Part shown: piece after piece, positions 36,087 to 44,249 of the stretch
Position numbering within the stretch: the stretch's first letter is position 1
Layout of the letters: every line of letters starts with the position of its first letter
NCBI GenBank assembly: GCA_027490095.1
Contig: JAIXYT010000051.1
Coordinates: 62,001 to 126,000 of the forward strand
DNA from: Sphingomonadales bacterium
Lineage (GTDB): Bacteria; Pseudomonadota; Alphaproteobacteria; Sphingomonadales; Sphingomonadaceae
Reading direction: 5' to 3'
Length of the DNA: 64,000 nt
Translations under genes and position numbers: made by a program
The notes under the pieces: model-generated
The model's input: only the letters and a program-made list of their open reading frames with translations
What the model was told of the DNA's origin: nothing
Database searches by the model: none

Positions 36087-37973
36087 CTAGATTTGATGCG
36101 TTCCCAAGATGCCGGCCCAGGCCAGCACAAGGATGGTGGCTGCTCCGATCACGCCCATTGCGGCTCTGTGCGCAGGCTCCCAGCTTCGCCCCGCTTCGCT
36201 TGCCGCAGGCGCGAAGAGCGCTGTCGAGACAAGGATGGCACCCGCTACGGCTGCGAGATGCGCCAGGACCAGAGACAGGATGAACCCCCCTGCCCTTCCC
36301 TCGATCAAGTAGGCCTCGAAGCCCCTAGGTCCGGCCAGCACCGCAATCACAGGCAGGATTGCCAGAAGAAGCGGGCCGATCAGCACTGCCGAGATTCTGC
36401 CGCTCCAGCCCGCCAGGCCTTTCCGTCGCCAAGCCAGCGCGGCCACACCGAGAAGCCCGGCCAGCCCCAGCCAGTTGAGGACGCGAGCCTGCAAGGCAGT
36501 GTCCTGCCACCAGGCAATCCGCTCATAGGGCGTCAGTCCCTGCTCGTGGGTAAGGTACAGGGCTTTCCCGTCGTCACCGAAGGTGAAGGCAAACAGCGAA
36601 GCGCCGAACGCATTGCTACGCCCCATGCCGGGCGAATCCTTCCAGACTATGTTTTCGCCGACGGACAGAAAGGGACCCTGATCGCCGAGCATGAGCCCAC
36701 CGTCTTTCGCAGTTACCTTGAAGGTCTGGGGCGCAAGGAGATTGAACAGCCGCTCCGCTCCGGCCATCGGGCGAAGCGTAGGTGCAAAGATCCCCTCAAA
36801 CGCGGCAAGGGTTGCAGCGGGCAACTGCCGGGGCGTCGCGGGCGACGCAGCCGGCCCATACAGCTCGCTCAGGATCAGGTTGTTTGCCCGCAGGTTGGTC
36901 ATCTTGCCGGGCCCGGCGATCGTATAGAAGATCGCAAGCTGGCGGTCGCCCATCACCATCAGCATGGATTCATAGCCCGGCCACGTGCCGCCATGACCAA
37001 CAATGGTGTGCCGCCCCCACGGGAAGTTCATCAACTGAAACCCGAAGCCGCCGACAGCCGGATGATTGGTCCGGAGCCTCGACTGGACGGCAGCGATACC
37101 CGCGCTGCCCAGGATGGCGGTCGGTCGCCCCAGAACGCCGTCCAGATGGAAGGCAGCGTAGCGTGCAGCATCGGGCAATGTCATCGAGACTGCCCCAACC
37201 GGATAGTAGAAGGGATCGAAAGCAATGAACGGCTTCGCGGTCCATGCGCCATCCCGGAACCGCTCGGCTTTCAATGTTCCGGGCTCCAGGCTCAGCGCCC
37301 GATGGAAATGGGCGTCGTTCAGCCCCATAGGCTTCCAGATCTCGCCCCTCAGCATGTCTTCGATCGGCTTCCCGGTCACATCTTCGACCATCACGCCAAG
37401 CATCGCCGTTGCGACGTTCGAGTAGGACACAAGCCTGCCAGGTTCCCGGACAGTCGCCGGGACACGCCTGGAAACCTCTGCTGCTGAAAGGGGCTGTTCA
37501 ACGGCGGCGACGGCTCCCAACCCCCGGTTGGTGAAGCCGATCCCGGCTGAATGCGTCAGAAGATCCTTTATCGTGATTTCCCGACCCGAGTGGGCCGGCA
37601 GCCGGTATCGCCGAAGATAACGGTTCGCCGGCTCGTCGATCGATCGGATCGCACCCTGCTCCACCAGCTTGGCTACAGCCAATCCCGTGAATGTCTTGCT
37701 GATGGAGCCAATCAAGGTTTTCGTCGCCACGGGATCGATCGGCGTCTTTTCCACTCGAGATGCCATGCCATAGCTTCTCAGGATGGGCGCCTGGCCGGCG
37801 GGAACGATCGCCACCATCATGCCGGTGAATTCACCAGCCTCAGCTGCTGGTTGAAACGTCTGATCGAACCATTTCACCACCTGCTCGGTATCCGACGCTG
37901 CGCGCAGCGATCCAGCGCCTCCCAGAAGCGCAACCGCTATGGCGATCAGCCGGCAGAGCAGGACGGTCTTCAC
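36087..37973 (-). CDS. Exported serine hydrolase (beta-lactamase fold) with C-terminal membrane helices, copy 2
   Basis: A 628-aa protein of the same build as 13671-15578. It has a signal peptide ('LLCRLIAIAVALLGGAGSLRA'), a catalytic domain with 'GSISKTF', 'VSYSNVA' and 'IVGHGGTWPG', and a C-terminal segment with about four hydrophobic helices. The start is GTG 37973, with operator site 8 just upstream. It is followed by TonB receptor 2 in the same direction. The likely role is periplasmic ester or amide cleavage at the inner membrane. Confidence 0.85.
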   Translation of the reverse strand: MKTVLLCRLIAIAVALLGGAGSLRAASDTEQVVKWFDQTFQPAAEAGEFTGMMVAIVPAGQAPILRSYGMASRVEKTPIDPVATKTLIGSISKTFTGLAVAKLVEQGAIRSIDEPANRYLRRYRLPAHSGREITIKDLLTHSAGIGFTNRGLGAVAAVEQPLSAAEVSRRVPATVREPGRLVSYSNVATAMLGVMVEDVTGKPIEDMLRGEIWKPMGLNDAHFHRALSLEPGTLKAERFRDGAWTAKPFIAFDPFYYPVGAVSMTLPDAARYAAFHLDGVLGRPTAILGSAGIAAVQSRLRTNHPAVGGFGFQLMNFPWGRHTIVGHGGTWPGYESMLMVMGDRQLAIFYTIAGPGKMTNLRANNLILSELYGPAASPATPRQLPAATLAAFEGIFAPTLRPMAGAERLFNLLAPQTFKVTAKDGGLMLGDQGPFLSVGENIVWKDSPGMGRSNAFGASLFAFTFGDDGKALYLTHEQGLTPYERIAWWQDTALQARVLNWLGLAGLLGVAALAWRRKGLAGWSGRISAVLIGPLLLAILPVIAVLAGPRGFEAYLIEGRAGGFILSLVLAHLAAVAGAILVSTALFAPAASEAGRSWEPAHRAAMGVIGAATILVLAWAGILGTHQI

Positions 37974-37984
37974 AACTACAGTTG

Positions 37985-38005
37985 TGTTTGATCAAAGATC
38001 GATCG
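37985..38005. promoter_or_regulatory. Operator site 8
   Basis: TTGAT at 37988-37992, spacer CAAAG, right arm ATCGATCG, so the right arm is imperfect. It lies 11 nt upstream of the serine hydrolase start, in the 200-nt gap before the APC permease stop. Confidence 0.6.
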
Positions 38006-38174
38006 TCAAGCCCTAGCCACTTGGGTTGAGCCAAAACAGACTCATTGCATCGCGGCGATGGTGCGGGGGCGCACACTAGGTTCCGCTCATGTCGCCAATG
38101 GTCGCTTTCAACCTGCAACGCGTCCGAAGGACGACTTTCAAACCCAAGAATGCGCAGCGAGTGCGATCGGCCGC

Positions 38175-39554
38175 CTAGCTTCCCATGACCCGCTTCGTGC
38201 GCTCTTCCATGGTTAGGCTGTTGCGGGTCCCAAAAGATGCCCGCCAAACCAGCAGACCCAGAAGACCCCAGCCAGCGACAACACCGAATTCAATCGATTT
38301 CCCGGCCAGTTCCCGCAACGTCAGCAACACAAGCCCGGCGGAGATCGCCAGACCTATGCCGGGCAGTAGCCGCTTCCCTTCAGCGGGACTGTCAGACCGC
38401 GCCCGCCACAAGGATGCAGCGACCAGACCGTACATCCCCGTCACGATCAGGCCACCAAGTGAGATCACCGGCGTCAACAGGGATTTGCCAAACGGCAGTG
38501 TTGCCATGGTGATGCCGGTCACAACCAGAGTGGCAGCAACCGGGGAGGAACGGCCACCCGTGTGGGCAAGCCAGATCGGGCCCAGGCGGGCGTGGCCAAG
38601 TGCGTATAGCACACGGGCTGCCGAAAAGAGGACCGCGTTCCAGGTTGTCAGCAACCCGAGAAGTCCCGTGACCAGCGCCGCTATCGCCAAATATCGCGAA
38701 CCAAAGGCCCGCTCAAAGGCAACGGCTGCCGGCATCTCGGCGGTTGCCGCTTCATCTGGCGACAGAACAAGGGCCGACGCAAGTATGACCCCCGTGTAGA
38801 ACAGCATCGAAGCGAGGATGACCGCTGTGATGATCAGAGGCAGGCGCGCCCTCGCGGAAGCGGAACTCTCACCCAGCGCCTGTGGAATCGAGCCGAACCC
38901 TGCAAAAAACAGCGGCGTAACCAGCAGCAGGGGCAGAAAGCCCTGAAACCCTATGCCGAACCCGGGTGAAAGTCGCGCGGCGCTGCCGTTCCAGATCGCT
39001 GCTACCAGAAAGGCAACCGCAAGGACGATCATCGCAAGGACCATCGCATCCTGTATCCGTGCTGCAATCTGCGCCCCTTGAAGCTGGAGCAGACAAAGCG
39101 CGACCGCAAACAATGCGCCCACCGCCAGATCGCCGGCATGCAGGGGGGTGCCGCCGATCGAATAGAGTTCCGGACCGAGTGCGCCCGGCCAAATGGCAGA
39201 GACGATCCAAGCAATGGAGACTGCCTCGAAAGCGCAGACCGAGACGTAGAAGAGCGCGAGCATCCATGCTGTCGCGAAAGCCATGCCCTGGCCGAAAAAG
39301 CGGTAGGCGTAGACGAACTCTCCGCCAGTCGCAGGGTAGCTCTGCCCGAGGCGCGCGTAACATGCGCCGACAGGAAGGATCAGGGCTCCGCCGATTATGA
39401 AGGCAAGCATGGCGCCCATCGGACCGGCCGACACAATCCACGCGCCAACCAAGATAACCCAACTCACGCCGACTATCGAGCCGAAGGCTAGGGAAAACAG
39501 CGCTGAAGACCCAAGATCAGCCCCGAGTTTCACCTGTCTCTCGGTTCCGTCCAT
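38175..39554 (-). CDS. APC family amino-acid permease
   Basis: A 459-aa inner-membrane transporter with about twelve hydrophobic helices. 'FSLAFGSIVGVSWVILVG' in helix 1 and 'SYPATGGEFVYAYRFFGQ' in the helix 2-3 region are typical of the APC superfamily (amino acid/amine-proton symport or exchange). The start ATG 39554 has GAGG 5 nt upstream. It is a second amino-acid-type transporter besides the ABC system at 21036-24040, and operator site 9 is about 220 nt upstream. Confidence 0.88.
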   Translation of the reverse strand: MDGTERQVKLGADLGSSALFSLAFGSIVGVSWVILVGAWIVSAGPMGAMLAFIIGGALILPVGACYARLGQSYPATGGEFVYAYRFFGQGMAFATAWMLALFYVSVCAFEAVSIAWIVSAIWPGALGPELYSIGGTPLHAGDLAVGALFAVALCLLQLQGAQIAARIQDAMVLAMIVLAVAFLVAAIWNGSAARLSPGFGIGFQGFLPLLLVTPLFFAGFGSIPQALGESSASARARLPLIITAVILASMLFYTGVILASALVLSPDEAATAEMPAAVAFERAFGSRYLAIAALVTGLLGLLTTWNAVLFSAARVLYALGHARLGPIWLAHTGGRSSPVAATLVVTGITMATLPFGKSLLTPVISLGGLIVTGMYGLVAASLWRARSDSPAEGKRLLPGIGLAISAGLVLLTLRELAGKSIEFGVVAGWGLLGLLVWRASFGTRNSLTMEERTKRVMGS

Positions 39555-39770
39555 TACAGCCTCATCATAGAAAGGAACTGATAGTGCCGGCTACGGCTGC
39601 TTCCGCCAAGACCATGAAATGCTGCTGGAAAAGCCGTGCTCATTAATGCAGGGTCCGAGAGAATTAGGATGGCAACTTCAAGCAGCTGTCATGGCTGCCT
39701 TTGGCGGAGCACTGTCCTCGCATCTAACCTCCCCGTGGCCGCCCCCCCCAGCCGACAACACACTTGCTCA

Positions 39771-39791
39771 ACAGATATCATTGATCAATAA
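39771..39791. promoter_or_regulatory. Operator site 9
   Basis: Left arm ends GATAT, spacer CATTG, right arm ATCAATAA. It shares its right half and spacer with site 7. It lies upstream of the APC permease and downstream of the receptor remnant. Confidence 0.6.
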
Positions 39792-39858
39792 TTGCAAGTC
39801 AATTGGGATCTTGAGTTTCTGACCGGCCTAGAGCGTGCCGGAGCCTATGCCAGTGAAT

Positions 39859-40032
39859 CTACTCGGACGATATCGCGGCTATCGATCCCGCCGACGAGGT
39901 CAGGGCCACATCGCGCTTGGTCGCGGTCACAACGATCTCGCCGCCCAGATCGTCGCTCGCCGTCTGGGCCAGCGTAGCGTTCGCCAGCGGCACGCCTCAC
40001 GGCACGGGAACTACGCTGGCATCATATCTCAT
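39859..40032 (-). pseudogene. Remnant of a TonB-dependent receptor N-terminus
   Basis: On the minus strand ATG 40032 follows a strong GGGAGGA ribosome-binding site, but the frame stops after 11 codons. In the next frame the DNA encodes 'LANATLAQTASDDLGG' and then 'EIVVTATKRDVALTSSAG', the classic start of a receptor plug domain, before a TAG at 39859-39861. No barrel sequence follows. The piece is therefore a frameshifted and truncated receptor gene that kept its operator (site 10) and translation signals. Confidence 0.75.
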
Positions 40033-40057
40033 GATCTGTCCTCCCAGATCAACGGCG

Positions 40058-40078
40058 TTATTGATCACAAATCACAAC
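40058..40078. promoter_or_regulatory. Operator site 10
   Basis: TTGAT at 40061-40065, spacer CACAA, right arm ATCACAAC. It stands 25 nt upstream of the receptor remnant start and has stayed intact although the gene is broken. Confidence 0.65.
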
Positions 40079-40237
40079 GTCAATCCAACACAGGCAGAAT
40101 GCCGGCATCCCACAGGGCGGGTGCAACCAGCTGGGGAGAAATGCCAAATCACCGACAGCCAAGCCGGAGGTTGGTGGCGCAGCGCGTGCTCGCCGCCAGA
40201 CCGGGGCAGCCCCGCCGATTTGTGGCGTGCACGAACC

Positions 40238-41431
40238 CTATCGCTGGGCGGCGCCCGTCCGGCCCATGATACGCCAAATGTCCGTGACTTCGCCCAAATC
40301 GGACATCACGTAGATTTTGTCGAACGCACTTGTCGTCATGTCGAGCCTAGTGGGGAATAGCTCTACCTGGTCGCCCAGCGCAACTCCGGCACCCTCCGTC
40401 CAGCTCAGGGATCCGTATTCCGCGCCCGTCACGTCGACGCGCAGATCCGGCCGCGCCTTGACCCGGTCGGAGGGGCGGACCTGCGCCTTGCCGCCGGCGT
40501 CTATGGACGCGCGCCCTGGCCGCGTTGCGCTGATTACAGTTGTGAGCACGGTCAGTGCCGGTTCGAACGCGTTGAGTTCAGGCGCGTTGTAGCGACCGCC
40601 GATCGCTTGGTAGGCGGTGTCCATGAATACATAGGATCCCACCTGGAGTTCGGACAATGTGCCGTGGTCGATATCGAACGTTCCGGTGCTTCCGCCGGTT
40701 AGCGTTTCGGCCGGAAGCCCCAGCGAGCGGAAGGCGTCCCTGACCGCCACACCGAGCGCAAGATCGGCCTGCGACCGTGCATATCGCTCGGTCCAGCCCA
40801 GTGTGTGCGCCGCATCGCCGGAATATGCCATGATCCCCGCCAGGCGGAGAGTAGAAGACGACGCAATCAGCTGGGCAAGCGCGACGGCGTCCTTCACCGA
40901 CCCGACGCCCTGGCGACTCATGCCCGCGTCGACATCGACAAGGACGTTCATGCGCGAACCGGCCACGGCTCCTTCCCGCTCAAGCTGCATGACGATCGAA
41001 GGCGAATCGACGACGAGCTGGAAGGCAGGCTGGCGTGCGGCGAGTTCACCCACTCTGCTGATTTTGTTCGTTCCCGCCGGCTGGCTGGTCAACAGCACAT
41101 TGGGCAAACCATGATCGACCAAAAGCTCGCACTCCGCGACGGTCGCGGCGCTGATCCCGATCGCTCCCAACTCGATCTGTCGTTTGGCAACCTCGATGCA
41201 TTTGTGCACCTTGAAATGGGGTCGGAGGGCGACCCCGGCGGCATTGGCATGCGCGGCCATCTTGACTACATTGCGGTCATAGGCCGAGCGGTCGAGAAGA
41301 AGTGCCGGCGTCGCGATGGAAGCGCGCTCATGCGGCTCGCGGTCCGTGCGCGCAATGGATTGTGGCTTGGCCAGCTGCGTGAGGCCTGCCGAACCGACGA
41401 CCGCTTCGCAACGTGTCAGCTCCACCTTCAT
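40238..41431 (-). CDS. DSD1-type PLP enzyme (D-threonine aldolase / D-serine dehydratase-like)
   Basis: A 397-aa fold-type III PLP enzyme. 'TPALLLDRSAYDRNV', then the PLP lysine in 'RPHFKVHKCIE', 'GISAATVAECELL' and the C-terminal metal-site region are typical of the alanine-racemase-like DSD1 family (D-threonine aldolases, D-serine ammonia-lyases, 3-hydroxyaspartate aldolases). It would act on a D-configured beta-hydroxy-amino acid. ATG 41431 is very close to its GGAGG, so GTG 41425 may be used instead. Operator site 11 lies about 90 nt upstream. With the dipeptide epimerase it hints at D-amino acid chemistry in the pathway. Confidence 0.85.
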   Translation of the reverse strand: MKVELTRCEAVVGSAGLTQLAKPQSIARTDREPHERASIATPALLLDRSAYDRNVVKMAAHANAAGVALRPHFKVHKCIEVAKRQIELGAIGISAATVAECELLVDHGLPNVLLTSQPAGTNKISRVGELAARQPAFQLVVDSPSIVMQLEREGAVAGSRMNVLVDVDAGMSRQGVGSVKDAVALAQLIASSSTLRLAGIMAYSGDAAHTLGWTERYARSQADLALGVAVRDAFRSLGLPAETLTGGSTGTFDIDHGTLSELQVGSYVFMDTAYQAIGGRYNAPELNAFEPALTVLTTVISATRPGRASIDAGGKAQVRPSDRVKARPDLRVDVTGAEYGSLSWTEGAGVALGDQVELFPTRLDMTTSAFDKIYVMSDLGEVTDIWRIMGRTGAAQR

Positions 41432-42175
41432 ACCCTCCCGACTGACGGCGTCGGACCGTGAAATCTACTGCATTGCGCAGGCATATGCAGACCGACGGCG
41501 GTCTCCAACCACTATAGTGGATGTGATCATAAATCAAACGAGGTGGCATTGAGGCGTGGTGTTGACGTGGTCGCTACCTCCCTCCCATCGAAGTTTCAGA
41601 TAACCGGTTTGCTGATCACATCATGTCTGCCCTCCGGCAAGAGCCACAGCTCGACGCTTAATCGACAATGCCGGCAGCCACCCCCGCCTGCCGCTTGCAC
41701 CGGACGCTTTATGCCGCGCTTCGCTGCAGAGCCGCCAGTCCGCAAACGGCCCCAATTCCGCCGTTCCCAGTGGCGTCGCAATCTCCCGCCAGTGGCTGCG
41801 CGCAGCTACGCCCTTTGTCGTCGTGCCCATGACATCGCAGAGGCCGAACGCTGAAGCCACACAGCCTCCGGACCATGGCCACTCCGCCTGCCCGTCCGAA
41901 CCCAGCGCCCCAGGGGTTGTGCGCCATCGCGCACTGTTCTTCTTGACGAAGCCTCTGATATTCTTTCACTTTTCTTGATCCCGGGCTTGCGCCCGCCAGT
42001 GAGCATGCCTATTCAACCCCCAGCTCTTCGGAGCCACTCTTCAAGCAGATCCTTCTGACCCGACCGGGCCAGCATCGAAGGCAGCATGAGAGGTTTTCAC
42101 CAACCGCGGCACGCGGTGGGTGGGTGCCTTCTTCTGCCCATCCGCATGCGTGTCGTCAGCACGAAGGACCTCATT
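41432..42175. other. Boundary region between catabolic island and integrated element
   Basis: These 744 bases hold operator site 11, then no gene I can support. The left edge of the integrated element must lie here. Small inverted repeats are visible at 41982-41995 (CGGGC-ttgc-GCCCG) and 42103-42117 (ACCGCG-gca-CGCGGT); the second lies about 60 nt before the methyltransferase gene and could be an operator. I could not find a convincing attachment repeat shared with the right end. Confidence 0.5.
41520..41540. promoter_or_regulatory. Operator site 11
   Basis: Left arm GATGTGAT, spacer CATAA, right arm ATCAAACG. It lies upstream of the DSD1-type enzyme. This is the last copy I see; none is apparent further right, which marks the edge of the regulon. 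Confidence 0.58.
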
Positions 42176-43699
42176 ATGAAGCTCTCCCCTAAAGACCGGG
42201 CCAAGCAGGCAGCAGCCGATGTGGAACGGCAGCTGCACCGCGTCGTGACCCCCGACCGGATCGAGCAGGTGCCGATCTCCAGCCTCAAGCCCTACGCCCG
42301 CAACGCGCGCACCCACAGCCCCAAGCAGATCGCCCAGATCGCGGCGTCCATGAGCAGCTTCGGCTTCATCAACCCGGTGCTGGTGACGGCAGAGTCCGAG
42401 ATCATCGCCGGCCACGGGCGGGTGGAAGCCGCCAAGCAGCTGGGCATGCACCAGGTCCCGGTTCTCCGGATCGAAGGCCTGACCGAAGCCCAGATCGCGG
42501 CCTACCGCCTCGCCGACAACAGGCTTGCCGAACTTGCCGGCTGGGACGCGGACATCCTCGCCATCGAGTTCCAGACCCTGTCCCAGCTGGATACGGGCTT
42601 CGAGCTGTCGGTCACCGGTTGGGATATGCCGGAGATCGATCTGCTGATCGATCCGCCTTCGGCCAAGGCTCCCTCGGAATCGGACCCCGACGACATCGTT
42701 CCAGCGCTTGCTGCCGCTCCTGTCTCGCGCGTGGGCGACCCCTGGATGCTTGGCCGGCATCGTGTTGTCTGCGGCTCGGCGCTCGATCCTGAGGTCTACA
42801 CCCGCCTGCTGAAGGGCGAGCAAGTCCGCATGGTCTGCCAGGACCCGCCCTGGAACATCGCGGTCTCCACCATCTCGGGGATGGGGAAGACCCAGCATCG
42901 GGAGTTTCCGATGGCGAGCGGGGAGATGACCGACGCCGAGTTCCGCACCTTCCTGACCGACACCATCCGCCTGGCCGCTGCCCAGTCTATCGAGGGCGCC
43001 ATTCTCCAGCTGTTCATCGACTGGCGGGGCGTCGAGAAGATGATCGCGGCGGGTGAGGGCCTCGGCCTTCGCCTCATCAATCTCTGCGTCTGGGCCAAGA
43101 CCTCGGGGGGGATGGGATCTCTATACCGCTCGCAGCACGAGCTCGTGGTCGTGTTCACCAAGCCCGGCGCGCCGTACCGCAACAATGTCCAGCTGGGCAA
43201 GTTCGGGCGCTACCGCACCAATGTCTGGACCATGGCCGGCCAGAACAGCTTCGGGGCCGAGCGGATGGCCGCGCTCGAGAGCCACCCGACCGCCAAGCCG
43301 GTGGCGCTGATCGCGGAGGCCCTGCGCGACGTGACCGACCGGGGCGATCTGGTGCTCGACAGCTTCCTCGGCTCGGGCACGACGCTGATGGCAGCGGAGC
43401 GCACTGGCCGGGTGGCGCGCTGCATCGAGCTCGACCCGCTCTATGTGGACACAGCCATCCGCCGCTGGGAGGCGAGCACCGGCGAGACGGCGGTTCTGGA
43501 GGCAACCGGGCAGACGTTCGCGCAGGTGGCCGCGGAACGGGCGAGCGCCGATGACAAGGTGCCGGACAGGGGCAAGGTCAGTATCGACCCCGCGCCGGGG
43601 CTGACCGCGAGCACTGACGTCCCCGTCGGGAAGCAGCCGACCCGCGTTCGTACCCGCAGCGCGGCCATCGCTGCCCTGAAGGAGACGGCCAATGGCTGA
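42176..43699 (+). CDS. ParB-domain DNA methyltransferase (phage type)
   Basis: A 507-aa fusion. Residues about 20-110 form a ParB/Srx-like domain ('VPISSLKPYARNARTHS', 'SFGFINPVLV', 'GHGRVEAAKQLG'). The rest is a beta-group N4/N6 methyltransferase with the catalytic 'DPPW' motif ('VCQDPPWNIAVS') and AdoMet motif 'DSFLGSGTTLMAAERTGR'. Such proteins are common next to terminase genes in prophages and related elements. The start ATG 42176 has AAGGA 7 nt upstream. It overlaps the next gene by 8 nt. It probably modifies element DNA before packaging or protects it from restriction. Confidence 0.9.
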   Translation: MKLSPKDRAKQAAADVERQLHRVVTPDRIEQVPISSLKPYARNARTHSPKQIAQIAASMSSFGFINPVLVTAESEIIAGHGRVEAAKQLGMHQVPVLRIEGLTEAQIAAYRLADNRLAELAGWDADILAIEFQTLSQLDTGFELSVTGWDMPEIDLLIDPPSAKAPSESDPDDIVPALAAAPVSRVGDPWMLGRHRVVCGSALDPEVYTRLLKGEQVRMVCQDPPWNIAVSTISGMGKTQHREFPMASGEMTDAEFRTFLTDTIRLAAAQSIEGAILQLFIDWRGVEKMIAAGEGLGLRLINLCVWAKTSGGMGSLYRSQHELVVVFTKPGAPYRNNVQLGKFGRYRTNVWTMAGQNSFGAERMAALESHPTAKPVALIAEALRDVTDRGDLVLDSFLGSGTTLMAAERTGRVARCIELDPLYVDTAIRRWEASTGETAVLEATGQTFAQVAAERASADDKVPDRGKVSIDPAPGLTASTDVPVGKQPTRVRTRSAAIAALKETANG

Positions 43700-44249
43700 T
43701 CCTGCCAACAAGGCCCCGGTCCGCATCCGCGTGCGGCGCACCGTTGCTGACAACCCGACCATGGACGACCTGGAGGCCGCTGACGCGGCTTCCAGCGACC
43801 AGTCGGTCGAGGAGCGCCTGGTGGCCACGGAGCCCAGCGATCCCCCTGCTGGCAAGAAGAAGCGCAAGCCCAACAAGGGAAGCTTCAAGCCCGGGGTGTC
43901 CGGCAACAAAAATGGTCGCCCCAAGGGCGCCAAGGGCACCAAGACCATCGTCCGCAAGGTGCTGGGCGAGAAGGTGGAGATCCGGACCCCGGAAGGTCCC
44001 AAGAAGGTGACCCTGTTCGAGGGTCTCCTTCGCAAGGAGGTCCAGCGCGCCGCCGACGGCGACTGGCGCGCACGCAACACTGTGCTGATGCTCGCCCGCT
44101 GGGCGCTGCCCGAGCTGTCGCCCAGCGACAGTGATGCGGCTTCTGGAACTCCTGCTGTCGACACCGAGACCGACAACGCGATCATTGCCTGGTTCTCGGG
44201 CAAGCTGCTGGGCGGCGATGACGTCCCTGATGCAGGAGTGCCGCAGTGA
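43692..44249 (+). CDS. DUF5681 protein, probable small-terminase-like partner
   Basis: A 185-aa basic protein. The conserved 'SFKPGVSGNKNGRPKGAKG' segment in the middle marks DUF5681, a family regularly encoded just upstream of terminase large subunits. The N-terminal 60 residues are charged and probably disordered. The start overlaps the methyltransferase end and the stop overlaps the terminase start as GTGA. A DNA-recognition role in packaging is inferred from position; small-terminase function is not proven for this family. Confidence 0.75.
   Translation: MADPANKAPVRIRVRRTVADNPTMDDLEAADAASSDQSVEERLVATEPSDPPAGKKKRKPNKGSFKPGVSGNKNGRPKGAKGTKTIVRKVLGEKVEIRTPEGPKKVTLFEGLLRKEVQRAADGDWRARNTVLMLARWALPELSPSDSDAASGTPAVDTETDNAIIAWFSGKLLGGDDVPDAGVPQ

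Larger units (their letters stand above)
39555..40237. other. Regulatory gap with two operators and a receptor remnant
   Basis: This stretch of 680 bases holds no intact gene. It contains operator site 9 (39771-39791), a degraded TonB-receptor N-terminus on the minus strand (39859-40032) and operator site 10 (40058-40078). I see nothing else convincing. Confidence 0.6.

Noticed and set aside
41611..41626. A twelfth operator copy around CTGATCACATCATG
   Set aside because: The right half-site lacks ATCA at the proper spacing, so it does not fit the pattern.
41621..41969. Short minus-strand frames in the gap before the integrated element
   Set aside because: They are 60-90 codons, mutually overlapping, with no family match or good translation start. 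They may be decayed sequence at the insertion edge, but I cannot support a gene.
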